The notes under the pieces: model-generated
What the model was told of the DNA's origin: nothing
The model's database searches: none
Seen by the model: only the letters and a program-made list of their open reading frames with translations
Shown: one piece after another, positions 51,848 through 61,271 of the stretch
Layout: every line of letters starts with the position of its first letter
Numbering within the stretch: position 1 is the first letter of the stretch
NCBI RefSeq assembly: GCF_024519455.1
Contig: NZ_JALJRY010000006.1
Span: 275,815 to 339,814, forward strand
DNA length: 64,000 bases
Source of the DNA: Streptomyces sp. STR69
GTDB lineage: Bacteria > Actinomycetota > Actinomycetes > Streptomycetales > Streptomycetaceae
Direction of reading: 5' to 3'
Position numbers and translations under genes: made by a program

Positions 51848-53434
51848 GTGACCCAAGAGGCCAACGTCGCAAGGGAGTTCACGATGACCGGAGCCGTATC
51901 ACCCGATCGACGACGTTTTCTCGCGGCCGGCGCGGCGGTGCTCGGGGCCGCCGCCTCCGCCCAGTTGTGGCTGCCGACCTCCGCCCGGGCAGCCGAAACC
52001 CCGCTGCCCGACGGTGTGTTCAGCCTCGGCATCTCGTCCGGCGACCCGCTGCCCGACGGCATCGTGCTGTGGACGCGCCTCGCCCCGGACCCGCTGAACG
52101 GGGGCGGTATGCCCGATCAAGTGGTCCCCGTGGAGTGGGAGATCGCGGAGGACGCCCGTTTCAGAAAGAGCGTGCGCCGCGGAGTCGCGCCCGCGCGGCC
52201 CGAGTACGGGCACAGCGTTCACGTGGATGTACGGGGACTGCGCCCGGGCCGCGACTACTGGTACCGCTTCCGCACCGGCGGGCAGATCTCCGCCACCGGC
52301 CGCACCCGCACCGCGCCGCACGCGAACAGCTCCGGCGGCCGGCTGCGCGTCGCGCTCGCCTCCTGCCAGAACTGGCAGAACGGCTACTTCACGCCGTACG
52401 CCGACATGCTGTCCCAGGACCCCGACTTCGTGCTCTTCGTCGGCGACTACATCTACGAGTCGGCGCCGTCGAACGCGGGGCCGCGCCGGCACGAGGGGAC
52501 CGGGGAGCCGTACAGCCTGGTGCAGTACCGCAACCGGTACGCGCAGTACCGCAGCGACCCGGACCTGCTGGCGATGCACGCCAACACCCCCTGGGTGGTG
52601 ACCTTCGACGACCACGAGGTGGACAACGACTGGGCGGGGGAGGTCCCGCAGGACCCCGACAGGCAGTCGCACGACGCGTTCGTGGCGCGGCTGACGGCGG
52701 CCTTCCAGGCGTACTACGAGCACATGCCGGTGCGTGCGAGCGCGGTGCCGAACGGGCCGCACATCCAGATGTACCGGCGCCTGGAGTTCGGCCGTCTGAT
52801 GCGGCTCAACGTCCTGGACACCCGGCAGTTCCGCAGCGACCAGGCGACCACGCAGGCCGGCGCCGAGGACCCGGCGATGACCATGATGGGCGCCGAGCAG
52901 AAGGCGTGGCTGCTGAAGGGGCTGCGCCACTCGCCCGCCCGCTGGAACGTCATCGCCTCGCAGATCATGATGGCCGAGACGGACACCCTGCTCGGCGCGG
53001 GCAAGCAGTGGTTCTACGACGCCTGGGACGGCTACCAGGCCGAACGCAACGCCCTGCTGGAGGACTTCAAGAGCGTCCGCAACCCCGTGGTGCTCAGCGG
53101 CGACCGGCACCTGACGATGATCAGCGACCTCAAGGAGGACTTCGCCGATCCGGACTCCGCCGTCGTCGGCGCCGAGTTCGTCGGGACGTCCATCTCCAGC
53201 AACGGCGACCAGGACCAGGCCGCCTTCCACGCCCAGTGGGACCCGCTGATGGCGGACAACCCGCACTGGAAGGTGATCGACGCGCATCGCGGCTACCACC
53301 TGTTCGACATCCGCAAGGACGGCATCGACGCGAAGGTGAGGGTCGTGGACACCGTCGTGAAACCCATGGCCGTGCCCAGTACTTACGCCGCACTCCGGGT
53401 GGAGTCGGGCGATCCCGGCGTCCGGGTGGTCTGA
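51848..53434 (+). CDS. phoD: PhoD-family alkaline phosphatase/phosphodiesterase, Tat-exported
   Basis: Extracellular phosphoesterase. The Tat signal DRRRFLAAGAAVLGAAA (20-36) ends at ARA-AE, so it is exported folded. The N-terminal PhoD_N domain contains FSLGISSGDPLPDGIVLWTRL; the catalytic domain has LASCQNWQNGYFTPYADM, FVLFVGDYIYES and VTFDDHEVDNDW. Later come VLSGDRHLTMISD and VVGAEFVGTSISSNGD, which bind the metals. 528 residues, the usual length. GTG start with gtgagg upstream. I see no clear PHO box in the 78 bases after the obg terminator. Confidence 0.92.
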   Translation: MTQEANVAREFTMTGAVSPDRRRFLAAGAAVLGAAASAQLWLPTSARAAETPLPDGVFSLGISSGDPLPDGIVLWTRLAPDPLNGGGMPDQVVPVEWEIAEDARFRKSVRRGVAPARPEYGHSVHVDVRGLRPGRDYWYRFRTGGQISATGRTRTAPHANSSGGRLRVALASCQNWQNGYFTPYADMLSQDPDFVLFVGDYIYESAPSNAGPRRHEGTGEPYSLVQYRNRYAQYRSDPDLLAMHANTPWVVTFDDHEVDNDWAGEVPQDPDRQSHDAFVARLTAAFQAYYEHMPVRASAVPNGPHIQMYRRLEFGRLMRLNVLDTRQFRSDQATTQAGAEDPAMTMMGAEQKAWLLKGLRHSPARWNVIASQIMMAETDTLLGAGKQWFYDAWDGYQAERNALLEDFKSVRNPVVLSGDRHLTMISDLKEDFADPDSAVVGAEFVGTSISSNGDQDQAAFHAQWDPLMADNPHWKVIDAHRGYHLFDIRKDGIDAKVRVVDTVVKPMAVPSTYAALRVESGDPGVRVV

Positions 53435-53456
53435 GTTTCGTGAACCCTGTGTGACC

Positions 53457-53488
53457 GGAGCCTGGGACTCATCCGTGTCCCAGGCTCC
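53457..53488 (+). terminator. Terminator after phoD
   Basis: ggagcctgggac and gtcccaggctcc form a perfect 12-bp stem with an 8-base loop. Confidence 0.88.
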
Positions 53489-53530
53489 TCTCAGGGCAAA
53501 CTCAGGAACAACTCTTACCTTCCATTAACC

Positions 53531-54694
53531 ATGGAGACGGACTGTATTAAGGAAGCGCTGCCCTCCGGGACCCGGCTGCTGCACATCGGCCCGCACAAGA
53601 CCGGGACCACCGCCATCCAGGGCGCGCTGTTCGCCGCGAAGGACGCGATGCCCGAGCACGGCGTCGACTTCCCCGCGCACAGCAGACACCCGATGGAAGC
53701 GGCCCTCGCCGCCTGCGCCCGGCCCGCGATGATGGGCGACGTCGTGCCCACCGACAAGCACTGGACACGCCTCCTCGACGCCGTGCGCGCCACCGGCGAC
53801 CGCACCTCGGTGATCAGCAGCGAGTTCTTCGCCGACGCCGAGGACGACGAGACGATCGCCCGGATCGTGGAACAACTCGGCGGCGAGCGCGTGCACATCC
53901 TGATCACTCTGCGTCCGCTGGTGAAGATCATGCCCTCGCAGTGGCAGCAGTACGTGCAGAACGGCCTGCGCATGGGCTACGACAACTGGCTGGAGCACAT
54001 GCTCCGCAAGGCGCCCTACGAGCAGCCCAACCCCAGTTTCTGGCGCCGGCACCGGCACGACCGGCTGGTGGAGCGGTGGACCCGGGCCGTGGGCCCCGAG
54101 CGCGTCACGGTCGTCGTGGTCGACGACGGCGACCGGGACGGGCTGCTGCGCACCTTCGAGGCGCTGCTCGGACTGCCCGCGAATCTGCTGCGGCCGGTCC
54201 CGGACGCGGCCAACCGCTCTCTTACCCTCGCCGAGACCGAAATGCTGCGAAAGCTCAATGTGGAATTCCGCGGCAATGGGCTCCCCGACGAGCTGTATTC
54301 CAAGCTCGTGCGCAACGGCGCCGTCATGCATATGAAGAATTCGTGCAGCCCGACCCCGCAGGACGTGAAGATCACGACACCTCGGTGGGCCGTCGAGGCG
54401 GCGGGCACGATCGGCGCCGAGATGGCCGGCACCATCGCCGCCACGGGCGTACGGATCGTCGGCGACACCGCGCTCCTGTCGGCCGTGGCGGAGACTGCGG
54501 AGAAGGCGCCCGCGACGGCGCGGATCGCGCCGGAGGTGGCCGCGCAGGCGCTGTACGGGGCGCTCGCAGCGGTGGCCGCCGCACCGGTCGGGCACACCGC
54601 GCCGGCGAAGGCGCGGACCGTTCACCAGACGTCGTCGAAGGAACTCGTACGAGTTCTCGGTCACCGTTGTATGAAGAAGCTCCGGCGCCGCTGA
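53531..54694 (+). CDS. Sulfotransferase-like P-loop protein
   Basis: 387 residues. RLLHIGPHKTGTTAIQGALF (15-34) is the PAPS-binding P-loop of sulfotransferases, and HILITLRPLVKIMPSQWQQYVQNG holds the 3'-phosphate-binding Arg/Ser region. The C-terminal 90 residues are Ala-rich and helical. It heads a cluster of cell-wall polymer genes running to 59835, so the substrate may be a wall or surface glycan, by inference from position. ATG start; no strong ribosome site visible. A clear gap of 150 bases follows before the next gene. Confidence 0.75.
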   Translation: METDCIKEALPSGTRLLHIGPHKTGTTAIQGALFAAKDAMPEHGVDFPAHSRHPMEAALAACARPAMMGDVVPTDKHWTRLLDAVRATGDRTSVISSEFFADAEDDETIARIVEQLGGERVHILITLRPLVKIMPSQWQQYVQNGLRMGYDNWLEHMLRKAPYEQPNPSFWRRHRHDRLVERWTRAVGPERVTVVVVDDGDRDGLLRTFEALLGLPANLLRPVPDAANRSLTLAETEMLRKLNVEFRGNGLPDELYSKLVRNGAVMHMKNSCSPTPQDVKITTPRWAVEAAGTIGAEMAGTIAATGVRIVGDTALLSAVAETAEKAPATARIAPEVAAQALYGALAAVAAAPVGHTAPAKARTVHQTSSKELVRVLGHRCMKKLRRR

Positions 54695-54844
54695 GAGGTG
54701 TCGTCGCCCGGTCGCCAGCAGTGCAAGATGAATGACAGGTGTCGCTCACATATGCGGCGGAGGTCACTCGCCTTGCACTGCGGTTACCGTGAGTGGGACC
54801 ATTTGCCAGTTCCCCCGTTGTCCCGAGGTAGGTCAAGGTCGCCT

Positions 54845-56338
54845 GTGTCGCACATAGCCAAGCCCCGCACCACCGCAGTGATCCTGGCCGGCGGTACCGG
54901 CCAGCGCGTGGGTCTCTCGATCCCCAAGCAGCTGCTGAAGATCGCCGGCAAGGCAGTCATCGAGCACACCCTGACCACTTTCGAGAACGCCGAGTCGATC
55001 GACGACATCATCGTTCTGATGGCGCCGGGCTATGTCCCCGACGTCGAGAAGATCGTCGCCAAGGCCGGTTTCAAGAAGGTCACCCGGATCATCGAGGGCG
55101 GCTCCACGCGCAACGAGACCACCGAGCGCGCCATCGCCGCCCTCGGCGAGGGCCTGGCCGAGGGCGAGGACGCCAACGTCCTCTTCCACGACGCCGTGCG
55201 TCCCCTGCTCTCGCAGCGCGTGATCGACGACTGTGTGATCGCCCTGGAGCGCTTCCAGGCCGTCGACGTGGCCATTCCCTCCGCGGACACCATCATCGTG
55301 ACCCGCACGCACGGCGACGACGGCGAGTTCATCACCGAGATCCCCGACCGCTCCCGGCTGCGCCGCGGCCAGACGCCCCAGGCGTTCAAGCTGTCCACGA
55401 TCCGCCGCGCCTACGAGGTCGCCGCCGGGGACCCCAACTTCCAGGCCACGGACGACTGTTCGGTCGTACTCAGGTACCTGCCGGACGTGCCGATCCACGT
55501 CGTCGCGGGCGACGAGTACAACATGAAGGTCACCCAGCCCGTCGACGTCTTCATCGCCGACAAGCTCTTCCAGCTCGCCTCCACGGCCGCCCCCGAGCAG
55601 GTCGACGAGGCCGCCTACCGCGAGCTGCTCACCGGCAAGACGCTGGTCGTCTTCGGCGGCTCCTACGGCATCGGCAAGGACATCGCCGAGCTCGCCGAGG
55701 GCTACGGCGCCACGGTCTACGCGCTCGGCCGCTCCACCACCGGCACGCACGTCGAGAACCCGGAGGAGGTCGACGACGCGCTGTCCAAGGCCTACGCCGA
55801 GACCGGGCGCATCGACCACGTCATCAACACCGCGGGCGTGCTGCGCATCGGCAAGCTGGCCGAGACGGACAACGCGACCATCGAGGAAGCGCTGAAGGTC
55901 AACTACCTGGCGCCCGTGCAGATCGCCCGTTCCGCGTACAAGTACCTCGCCGAGACCAAGGGCCAGCTGCTGCTCTACACCTCCAGCAGCTACACCCGGG
56001 GCCGCGCCGAGTACAGCCTGTACTCCTCGACCAAGGCCGCGATGGTGAACCTCACGCAGGCCCTGTCCGACGAGTGGGCCGGCGACGGCATCCGCGTCAA
56101 CTGCATCAACCCGGAGCGCACCGCGACTCCGATGCGCACCAAGGCCTTCGGCCAGGAGCCCTCGGGCACGCTGCTCTCCTCCGAGGCCGTGGCCCGCACC
56201 TCCCTCGACGTGCTGCTGTCCGAGCTCACCGGCCACGTCATCGACGTCCGCCAGCAGGACCCGACGGCCGGTGCGGCCAAGGCCTCCGGCTTCGAGGCCG
56301 CCCTCGCCTCGGTGCTGGACGTCCAGGACGGCGTTTAA
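54845..56338 (+). CDS. Fused ribitol-5-phosphate cytidylyltransferase / SDR reductase (CDP-ribitol synthesis)
   Basis: 497 residues in two domains. The N-terminal IspD/TarI-type nucleotidyltransferase (1-235) has AVILAGGTGQRVG with Lys28 (SIPKQLL), VLFHDAVRPL and RSRLRRGQTPQAFKL. The C-terminal short-chain dehydrogenase (from about 255) has GGSYGIGKDIAE, NTAGVL and the active-site YSSTK preceded by SSSYTRG. Fusions of this order (Bcs1 type) reduce ribulose 5-phosphate and make CDP-ribitol, precursor of ribitol-phosphate wall polymers. GTG 54845 is chosen because the conserved part starts there. The polymerase-like gene is next, 59 bases away. Confidence 0.85.
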   Translation: MSHIAKPRTTAVILAGGTGQRVGLSIPKQLLKIAGKAVIEHTLTTFENAESIDDIIVLMAPGYVPDVEKIVAKAGFKKVTRIIEGGSTRNETTERAIAALGEGLAEGEDANVLFHDAVRPLLSQRVIDDCVIALERFQAVDVAIPSADTIIVTRTHGDDGEFITEIPDRSRLRRGQTPQAFKLSTIRRAYEVAAGDPNFQATDDCSVVLRYLPDVPIHVVAGDEYNMKVTQPVDVFIADKLFQLASTAAPEQVDEAAYRELLTGKTLVVFGGSYGIGKDIAELAEGYGATVYALGRSTTGTHVENPEEVDDALSKAYAETGRIDHVINTAGVLRIGKLAETDNATIEEALKVNYLAPVQIARSAYKYLAETKGQLLLYTSSSYTRGRAEYSLYSSTKAAMVNLTQALSDEWAGDGIRVNCINPERTATPMRTKAFGQEPSGTLLSSEAVARTSLDVLLSELTGHVIDVRQQDPTAGAAKASGFEAALASVLDVQDGV

Positions 56339-56397
56339 TTAAGCCTGCCTCTGAGATCCCGGTAAATTACTCAAAACCCCTAAGAGCAGGTTTATCA

Positions 56398-58440
56398 GTG
56401 ATTTCCACCGCCATCCGTGTTGCCCGGGTGGGCAGCGCGGCCGAGCTCGCCGCGGCCGTCCTCATGATGCTGGGATTCCCCGCCCTCATGCTGGCCGCAC
56501 TCGTCCCGAGCGTCCCCGCCTTCGCCGCGGCGGCCGTCGTGACGTACGTCGCCGACCACTATCTGCACCGGCAGGCCAGCTACCTGGTCAACCGCCTCAG
56601 CAAGGTCCGAGCGGGTCTGTCCATCCGCTTCCTGATCCGCCAGCTCCTGCTGATCCTGCTGCTGGCCCGCATGGACCTCTCGGACCACCTGATCTTCTAC
56701 GGCGCGATCGCCTGCTTCATCGCCTTCTACGGCCTCCAGGCCCCGCACGGCGCCGTCGTCACGCTGATCCGCAACCGTCGCCGGATGCCGGTCGCCACCC
56801 GCAACGTCGACCTCGGCTCACGCATCAACATCCCGGACGCCCCGCCGTTCGGCCTGCTGGAGCGCTCCGCCGAGAAGATGCTCCACCTCGACCTGTTCGC
56901 CGTCGTGGGCCTGCTGATCTCCGCACAGCTGGACTCGGCCGTCGCCGCCTTCATCGGCATCGGCGTCACCCTGTTCCTGGGCACCCTCTATGTCGTCGCG
57001 CTCCTGCCGTACATACGGGGTACGAAGATCCCGCCGACCGCCGAGGTCATCCTCGAAGCCGTCGACGACTGGCTGCACGAGTACAAGCCGCAGACGGTGC
57101 TCTGCTTCTCCGGCTCCAAGGACTCGGCCTACCAGGTCAACATGTGGCTGGAGACCATGGAGCAGCTGGAGTCCCGGCCCCTGGTCCTGCTCCGCGAGCG
57201 CGTCATACTGCAGAACCTCGCCCCCACCAAGGTCCCCGTCATCTGCGTCCCCGGCGGCGTGCACCTGATGAACATGGACCTGTCGAGCGTGCGCGTCGCC
57301 CTCTACGCGGCCAACGTCGGCAAGAACATCCACCTGCTGCGCGTCCCCACCATGAAGCACGTCTTCATCGGCCACGGCGACAGCGACAAGCTGGCCAGCG
57401 TCAACCCGTTCAGCAAGGTCTACGACGAGGTGTGGACCGCCGGCCGCGCGGGCCGCGACCGCTACGCCATCGCCGACGTCGGGGTCCGCGACGACGACAT
57501 CGTCGAGGTCGGCCGCCCGCAGCTCGCCCCCATCCAGAGCTGGCAGGGCGTGCCCGAGGGCCGTATCCCGACCGTGCTCTACGCGCCCACCTGGGAGGGC
57601 TGGGACAACGACCCCGGCAACACCTCCCTTCTCCTGGCCGGCGAGAACATCGTGAAGAAGCTGCTCAAGGCCGACCCGCCGGTCCGCGTCCTGTACAAGC
57701 CGCACCCCTTCACCGGCACCGTCAGCTCCGCGGCCGGCTCCGCGCACCGCAAGGTCACCGCCCTGGTGGAGAAGGCCGCCGCCCAGCGCGCGACCGACCC
57801 GCGCTTCACGGCCGACGCCGCCGCCCAGAGCAAGGCCAAGGCCGACCTCGCGCGCATCGAGGCCCGGATCACCGAACTGACCGGCGGCGCCGCCGACAAG
57901 GGCGACGAGGCCGAGCTCACCCGCGACGGCGTGGTCGACCTGGCCAAGTACGAGGAGATCGCCCGGCTGCGCGCCGAGTGGAACGACGCGTACTGGAAGT
58001 CCTTCGGCACCTTCGAGCACCGGGTCATCTCCGGCGCCGAACCGCGCCTGTACGACTGCTTCAACGTGTCCGACGCGATGGTCTCCGACATCTCCAGCGT
58101 GGTCTCCGACTTCATCGCGAGCGGCAAGCCGTACGCGGTCACGGACTCCGCGAAGTTGGGCGTCGAGGAGTTCAAGCGGCAGAACACCGCGGTGCGCGCC
58201 GCCGTGATCCTGTCCAACAAGGCCGCCGAACTGGGCGAGTTGCTCGCGGCGGTCCGCGCCCCGGACGCCGACCCGCTGGCCGAGGACCGCAAGGAACTCA
58301 AGGAGTACCTGCTCGGCCCGGACGAGCCCACGTCCATCGAGCAGTTCAACACCGCGGTCCGGGACCTGTCGCTCAAGTCCGAGGCCCGCAACGTCGGCCA
58401 GGAACGGTCGGCCGCGACGGAGGCCGAACTGACGAGCTGA
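56398..58440 (+). CDS. CDP-polyol phosphotransferase family protein (TagF/TarL-like)
   Basis: 680 residues. The N-terminal 230 residues contain six to eight membrane helices (AAAVLMMLGFPALMLAALVP and others). The C-terminal cytoplasmic domain resembles CDP-glycerol/ribitol glycerophosphotransferases: VLYAPTWEGWDND, VLYKPHPFTG (His in KPHP), and CFNVSDAMVSDISSVVSDFI with SDISSV. An Ala/Lys/Glu helical insert lies at about 465-510. It would polymerise or prime polyol-phosphate chains using the CDP-ribitol made by the upstream enzyme. GTG 56398 is chosen over much earlier in-frame starts that lie inside the preceding gene. Confidence 0.83.
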   Translation: MISTAIRVARVGSAAELAAAVLMMLGFPALMLAALVPSVPAFAAAAVVTYVADHYLHRQASYLVNRLSKVRAGLSIRFLIRQLLLILLLARMDLSDHLIFYGAIACFIAFYGLQAPHGAVVTLIRNRRRMPVATRNVDLGSRINIPDAPPFGLLERSAEKMLHLDLFAVVGLLISAQLDSAVAAFIGIGVTLFLGTLYVVALLPYIRGTKIPPTAEVILEAVDDWLHEYKPQTVLCFSGSKDSAYQVNMWLETMEQLESRPLVLLRERVILQNLAPTKVPVICVPGGVHLMNMDLSSVRVALYAANVGKNIHLLRVPTMKHVFIGHGDSDKLASVNPFSKVYDEVWTAGRAGRDRYAIADVGVRDDDIVEVGRPQLAPIQSWQGVPEGRIPTVLYAPTWEGWDNDPGNTSLLLAGENIVKKLLKADPPVRVLYKPHPFTGTVSSAAGSAHRKVTALVEKAAAQRATDPRFTADAAAQSKAKADLARIEARITELTGGAADKGDEAELTRDGVVDLAKYEEIARLRAEWNDAYWKSFGTFEHRVISGAEPRLYDCFNVSDAMVSDISSVVSDFIASGKPYAVTDSAKLGVEEFKRQNTAVRAAVILSNKAAELGELLAAVRAPDADPLAEDRKELKEYLLGPDEPTSIEQFNTAVRDLSLKSEARNVGQERSAATEAELTS

Positions 58441-58466
58441 CCTGCGCGAGTCAGAATTTGGTCAAG

Positions 58467-58512
58467 AAGAGCCCGGTTCTTGGGGAGTGATCCTCGAAAA
58501 CTGGGCTCTTTT
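58467..58512 (+). terminator. Terminator after the polyol phosphotransferase gene
   Basis: aagagccc and gggctctt pair (extended by ggtt/aact), with a 22-base loop, and are followed by tttt. Confidence 0.8.
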
Positions 58513-58599
58513 GCGTATCCCCAGCTGACGGAAGACAACCGATCGGCCCGGTCGGCCGTCTTGTAGATGGCCATCCGGCCGATACGGGGGAAACACTCC

Positions 58600-59835
58600 A
58601 TGGACAAAGGGGAGCGCATGACCGTGACGCAGCCTGATGTGACCGTGGTCATCGGGGCGTACGAGGCGATGCCGTACCTCGTCGAGTGCCTGCGCTCGGT
58701 CGAGGCACAGACCCTGGACCCGGCCCGTATCGAGGTCGTCGCCGTCGACGACGGCTCGACGGACGGCACGGGGGAGTACCTGGAGGAGTTCGCGGCCCGC
58801 GCCGCGAACCACGTCACGGTGATCCGCCAGGAGAACTCCGGCGGCCCCAGCTCCCCGCGCAACGTCGGCCTCGGCAAGGCGGCCGGGCGTTACGTCTTCT
58901 TCCTCGACGCCGACGACCGGCTCGCCCCCGAGGCCCTCGAACGCATGATCGCGATGGCCGACCGCAACGGCACCGACGTGGTGCTCGGCAAGGTCGAGGG
59001 CATCAACCGGGTCCCGCCCAAGGCCGCGTGGGTCGAGACGCTGGAGCGCACCGACGTCTTCCACTCCAACATCAAGTTCACGCTGAGCGCCCAGAAACTG
59101 TTCCGGCGGGCCCTGCTGGAGCGGCACAGCATGCGGTTCGACGAGTCGCTGTTCACCGGCGAGGACGCGCTGTTCACGATGGAGGCGTATCTCCGGGCGG
59201 ACGGTGTCTCCGTGATCGCCGACCACACCTGCTACTACCTGGTCGGCCGCGACGACGGCAAACACGTGACGAAGAGCGGGAGTTACACCCTTCGCTTCGA
59301 CTCGGCGCGCGCGTTGATGAACCTCATCGCCGAGATGGTCCCCGCGGGCGTCGAGCGCGACAAGCTGATGCTCCGCCCCTTCCTGGTCACCCTGCTCCCG
59401 CAGTTCGGACCCAAGTACGCGGGGGACAGCGAGCAGGTACGGCGCCACAAGTTCGAGTTGGCCAAGCCGCTGATGACCGCGCACTGGTCGGACGAGGTGG
59501 CCGTCCGCCTCAAGGTCGACGAACGGCTGCGCCTGCAGCTGGTCGCGCAGGAACGCCCCGAACTCCTGCTGGACGTGGTCGAGTTCATCAAGTCGAAGAA
59601 ACGCCCCGAGGCGGTGGTGGAGAAGCGCGGGCGTCGGGTGTACCTGGCGTATCCGCACTTCCGATCGGGTGAGGCGGGGCTGCCGGACTCGGTCTACCTT
59701 GCGGAGCCGCGGGAGGCGCGTGCGGTGGAGGGGTATCGGGAGGGGGGAGCGGGTGTGTTCTTGCGTCGGGTGGCGCGGAGAGTACGTCGGGTGCGGGCCG
59801 GTAGGGGCTGGCCGCGCAGTTCCCCGCGCCCCTGA
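58600..59835 (+). CDS. Family 2 glycosyltransferase
   Basis: 411 residues. The GT-A fold has VTVVIGAYEAMPYLVECLRS, VVAVDDGSTDGTGEYL, the acceptor/donor loop NSGGPSSPRNVGLGKA and the metal-binding FFLDADDRL. It then shows FTGEDALFTMEAYLRA. The C-terminal 150 residues are helical. It most likely adds sugars to the wall polymer made by the upstream genes. ATG 58600 has gggggaa 7 bases upstream; starts at 58567 and 58618 are also in frame. The last 14 codons (RAGRGWPRSSPRP region) lie in one arm of a dispersed inverted repeat, so this C-terminus is probably an add-on. Confidence 0.85.
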   Translation: MDKGERMTVTQPDVTVVIGAYEAMPYLVECLRSVEAQTLDPARIEVVAVDDGSTDGTGEYLEEFAARAANHVTVIRQENSGGPSSPRNVGLGKAAGRYVFFLDADDRLAPEALERMIAMADRNGTDVVLGKVEGINRVPPKAAWVETLERTDVFHSNIKFTLSAQKLFRRALLERHSMRFDESLFTGEDALFTMEAYLRADGVSVIADHTCYYLVGRDDGKHVTKSGSYTLRFDSARALMNLIAEMVPAGVERDKLMLRPFLVTLLPQFGPKYAGDSEQVRRHKFELAKPLMTAHWSDEVAVRLKVDERLRLQLVAQERPELLLDVVEFIKSKKRPEAVVEKRGRRVYLAYPHFRSGEAGLPDSVYLAEPREARAVEGYREGGAGVFLRRVARRVRRVRAGRGWPRSSPRP

Positions 59836-59904
59836 AGGCGGGACCGGCTGAGGTGCTTTTAAGGGGCGCGGGGAACTGCGCGGCCAGCCACGACGCACCC
59901 GCAC
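59791..59904. repeat. Long inverted repeat (43-bp arms) at the end of the GT2 gene
   Basis: The left arm is 59791-59833 and the right arm 59862-59904, with a 28-base loop. The inner 28 bp and the outer 7 bp are perfectly complementary, the 8 bases between them are not. The core is ggggcgcggggaactgcgcg. The hairpin could end transcription of both the GT2 gene and anything from the other side. A single related arm is at 18254-18296. Confidence 0.88.
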
Positions 59905-60009
59905 TGTGAACTCAACCCATCTGTCCGCGACCTGGACCAACGTGCACACCCCCACCCGGTTCGCGTAAATTGCCGCGGGTCACCCGAACTACCCGAGGGG
60001 ATTCCGCCC

Positions 60010-61137
60010 GTGGCAGCCGCAAGGCAGGCCGTGACCGAGGCCCGCAGGATCGTCGTCAAGGTGGGTTCCTCCTCACTGACCAGCGCGGCCGGCGGCCTGG
60101 ACGCCGACCGGGTCGACGCCCTCGTCGACGTCCTCGCCAAGAGCCGCAGCGGAGGCGAGAGAGAGGTCGTCCTCGTCTCCTCCGGCGCCATCGCCGCAGG
60201 ACTCGCCCCGCTCGGACTGCGCCGCCGCCCCAAGGACCTGGCCCGCCAGCAGGCCGCCGCCAGCGTCGGCCAGGGCCTCCTCGTGGCCCGCTACACCGCC
60301 TCCTTCGCCCGCTACGGCATCCGCGTCGGACAGGTCCTGCTCACCTCCGACGACATGAGCCGCCGCTCCCACCACCGCAACGCCTCCCGCACCCTCGACA
60401 AGCTCCTCGCCATGGGTGCCCTCCCGATCGTCAACGAGAACGACACCGTCGCCACGGACGAGATCCGCTTCGGCGACAACGACCGGCTCGCCGCCCTCGT
60501 CGCCCACCTCGTCCACGCCGACCTGCTGGTCCTCCTCTCCGACATCGACGGCGTCTACGACGGCGACCCCAGCAGGCCCGGCACCTCGCGGATAGCGGAA
60601 GTACGGGGACCGCAGGACCTCGCGCACGTCGAGATCGGCAGCACGGGCAAGGCCGGCGTCGGCACCGGCGGCATGGTCACCAAGGTCGAGGCGGCCCGTA
60701 TCGCCGCCGCCGCCGGCATCCCCGTCGTACTGACCAGCACGGTCCACGCGACCGACGCGCTGAGCGGAGGCGACACCGGGACGTACTTCCACGCCACCGG
60801 AAAGCGTTCCGCGGACCGGCTGCTGTGGCTGCAGCACGCGTCCACGCCCCAGGGCTCGTTGACGCTCGACGACGGTGCGGTGCGCGCGGTCGTGCAGCGC
60901 CGGATGTCGCTGCTGCCGGCCGGAATCGCCGCCGTCGAGGGCGAGTTCAGCGCGGGCGACCCCGTCGAACTCCGGGACAGTGCCGGGCACGCGGTCGCGC
61001 GGGGGCTCGTCAACTTCGACGCGAAGGAGATCCCCCAGCTGATCGGCCGCTCCACCAGGGAACTGGCGCGGGAGCTGGGGCCGTCGTACGAGAGGGAAGT
61101 CGTACACAGGGACGACCTGGTGATCCTGCACCCGTAA
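60010..61137 (+). CDS. proB: Glutamate 5-kinase with PUA domain
   Basis: First enzyme of proline synthesis: phosphorylates glutamate, and is feedback-inhibited by proline in the family. The amino acid kinase domain has RIVVKVGSSSLTS, VVLVSSGAIAAGL and ALPIVNENDTVATDEIRFGDND. GTGGMVTKVEAARIA follows, and the C-terminal PUA domain (about 285-370) contains VRAVVQRRMSLLPAGI. 375 residues. GTG start with gagggg 9 bases upstream. proA follows after a small conserved gene. Confidence 0.96.
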   Translation: MAAARQAVTEARRIVVKVGSSSLTSAAGGLDADRVDALVDVLAKSRSGGEREVVLVSSGAIAAGLAPLGLRRRPKDLARQQAAASVGQGLLVARYTASFARYGIRVGQVLLTSDDMSRRSHHRNASRTLDKLLAMGALPIVNENDTVATDEIRFGDNDRLAALVAHLVHADLLVLLSDIDGVYDGDPSRPGTSRIAEVRGPQDLAHVEIGSTGKAGVGTGGMVTKVEAARIAAAAGIPVVLTSTVHATDALSGGDTGTYFHATGKRSADRLLWLQHASTPQGSLTLDDGAVRAVVQRRMSLLPAGIAAVEGEFSAGDPVELRDSAGHAVARGLVNFDAKEIPQLIGRSTRELARELGPSYEREVVHRDDLVILHP

Positions 61138-61146
61138 AACAACCGA

Positions 61147-61172
61147 AACGTCCGCCTCCCTCGGTGGACGTT
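61147..61172 (+). terminator. Weak hairpin after proB
   Basis: aacgtcc and ggacgtt form a 7-bp stem with a 12-base loop, 9 bases after the proB stop. Confidence 0.5.
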
Positions 61173-61271
61173 CCGCAAAAGTGCCACACGGACGCCCTGC
61201 GCCTGCTCAACTTTGCTCAGGGACACATCCGCGCGAGCACAGCAGCTCGACCATTGCGTAAGGAGGCCGTC

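Noticed and set aside
54698..54844. A 49-residue N-terminal extension of the CDP-ribitol enzyme
   Set aside because: The extension is basic and unlike the family; GTG 54845 is next to the conserved N-terminus of the cytidylyltransferase.
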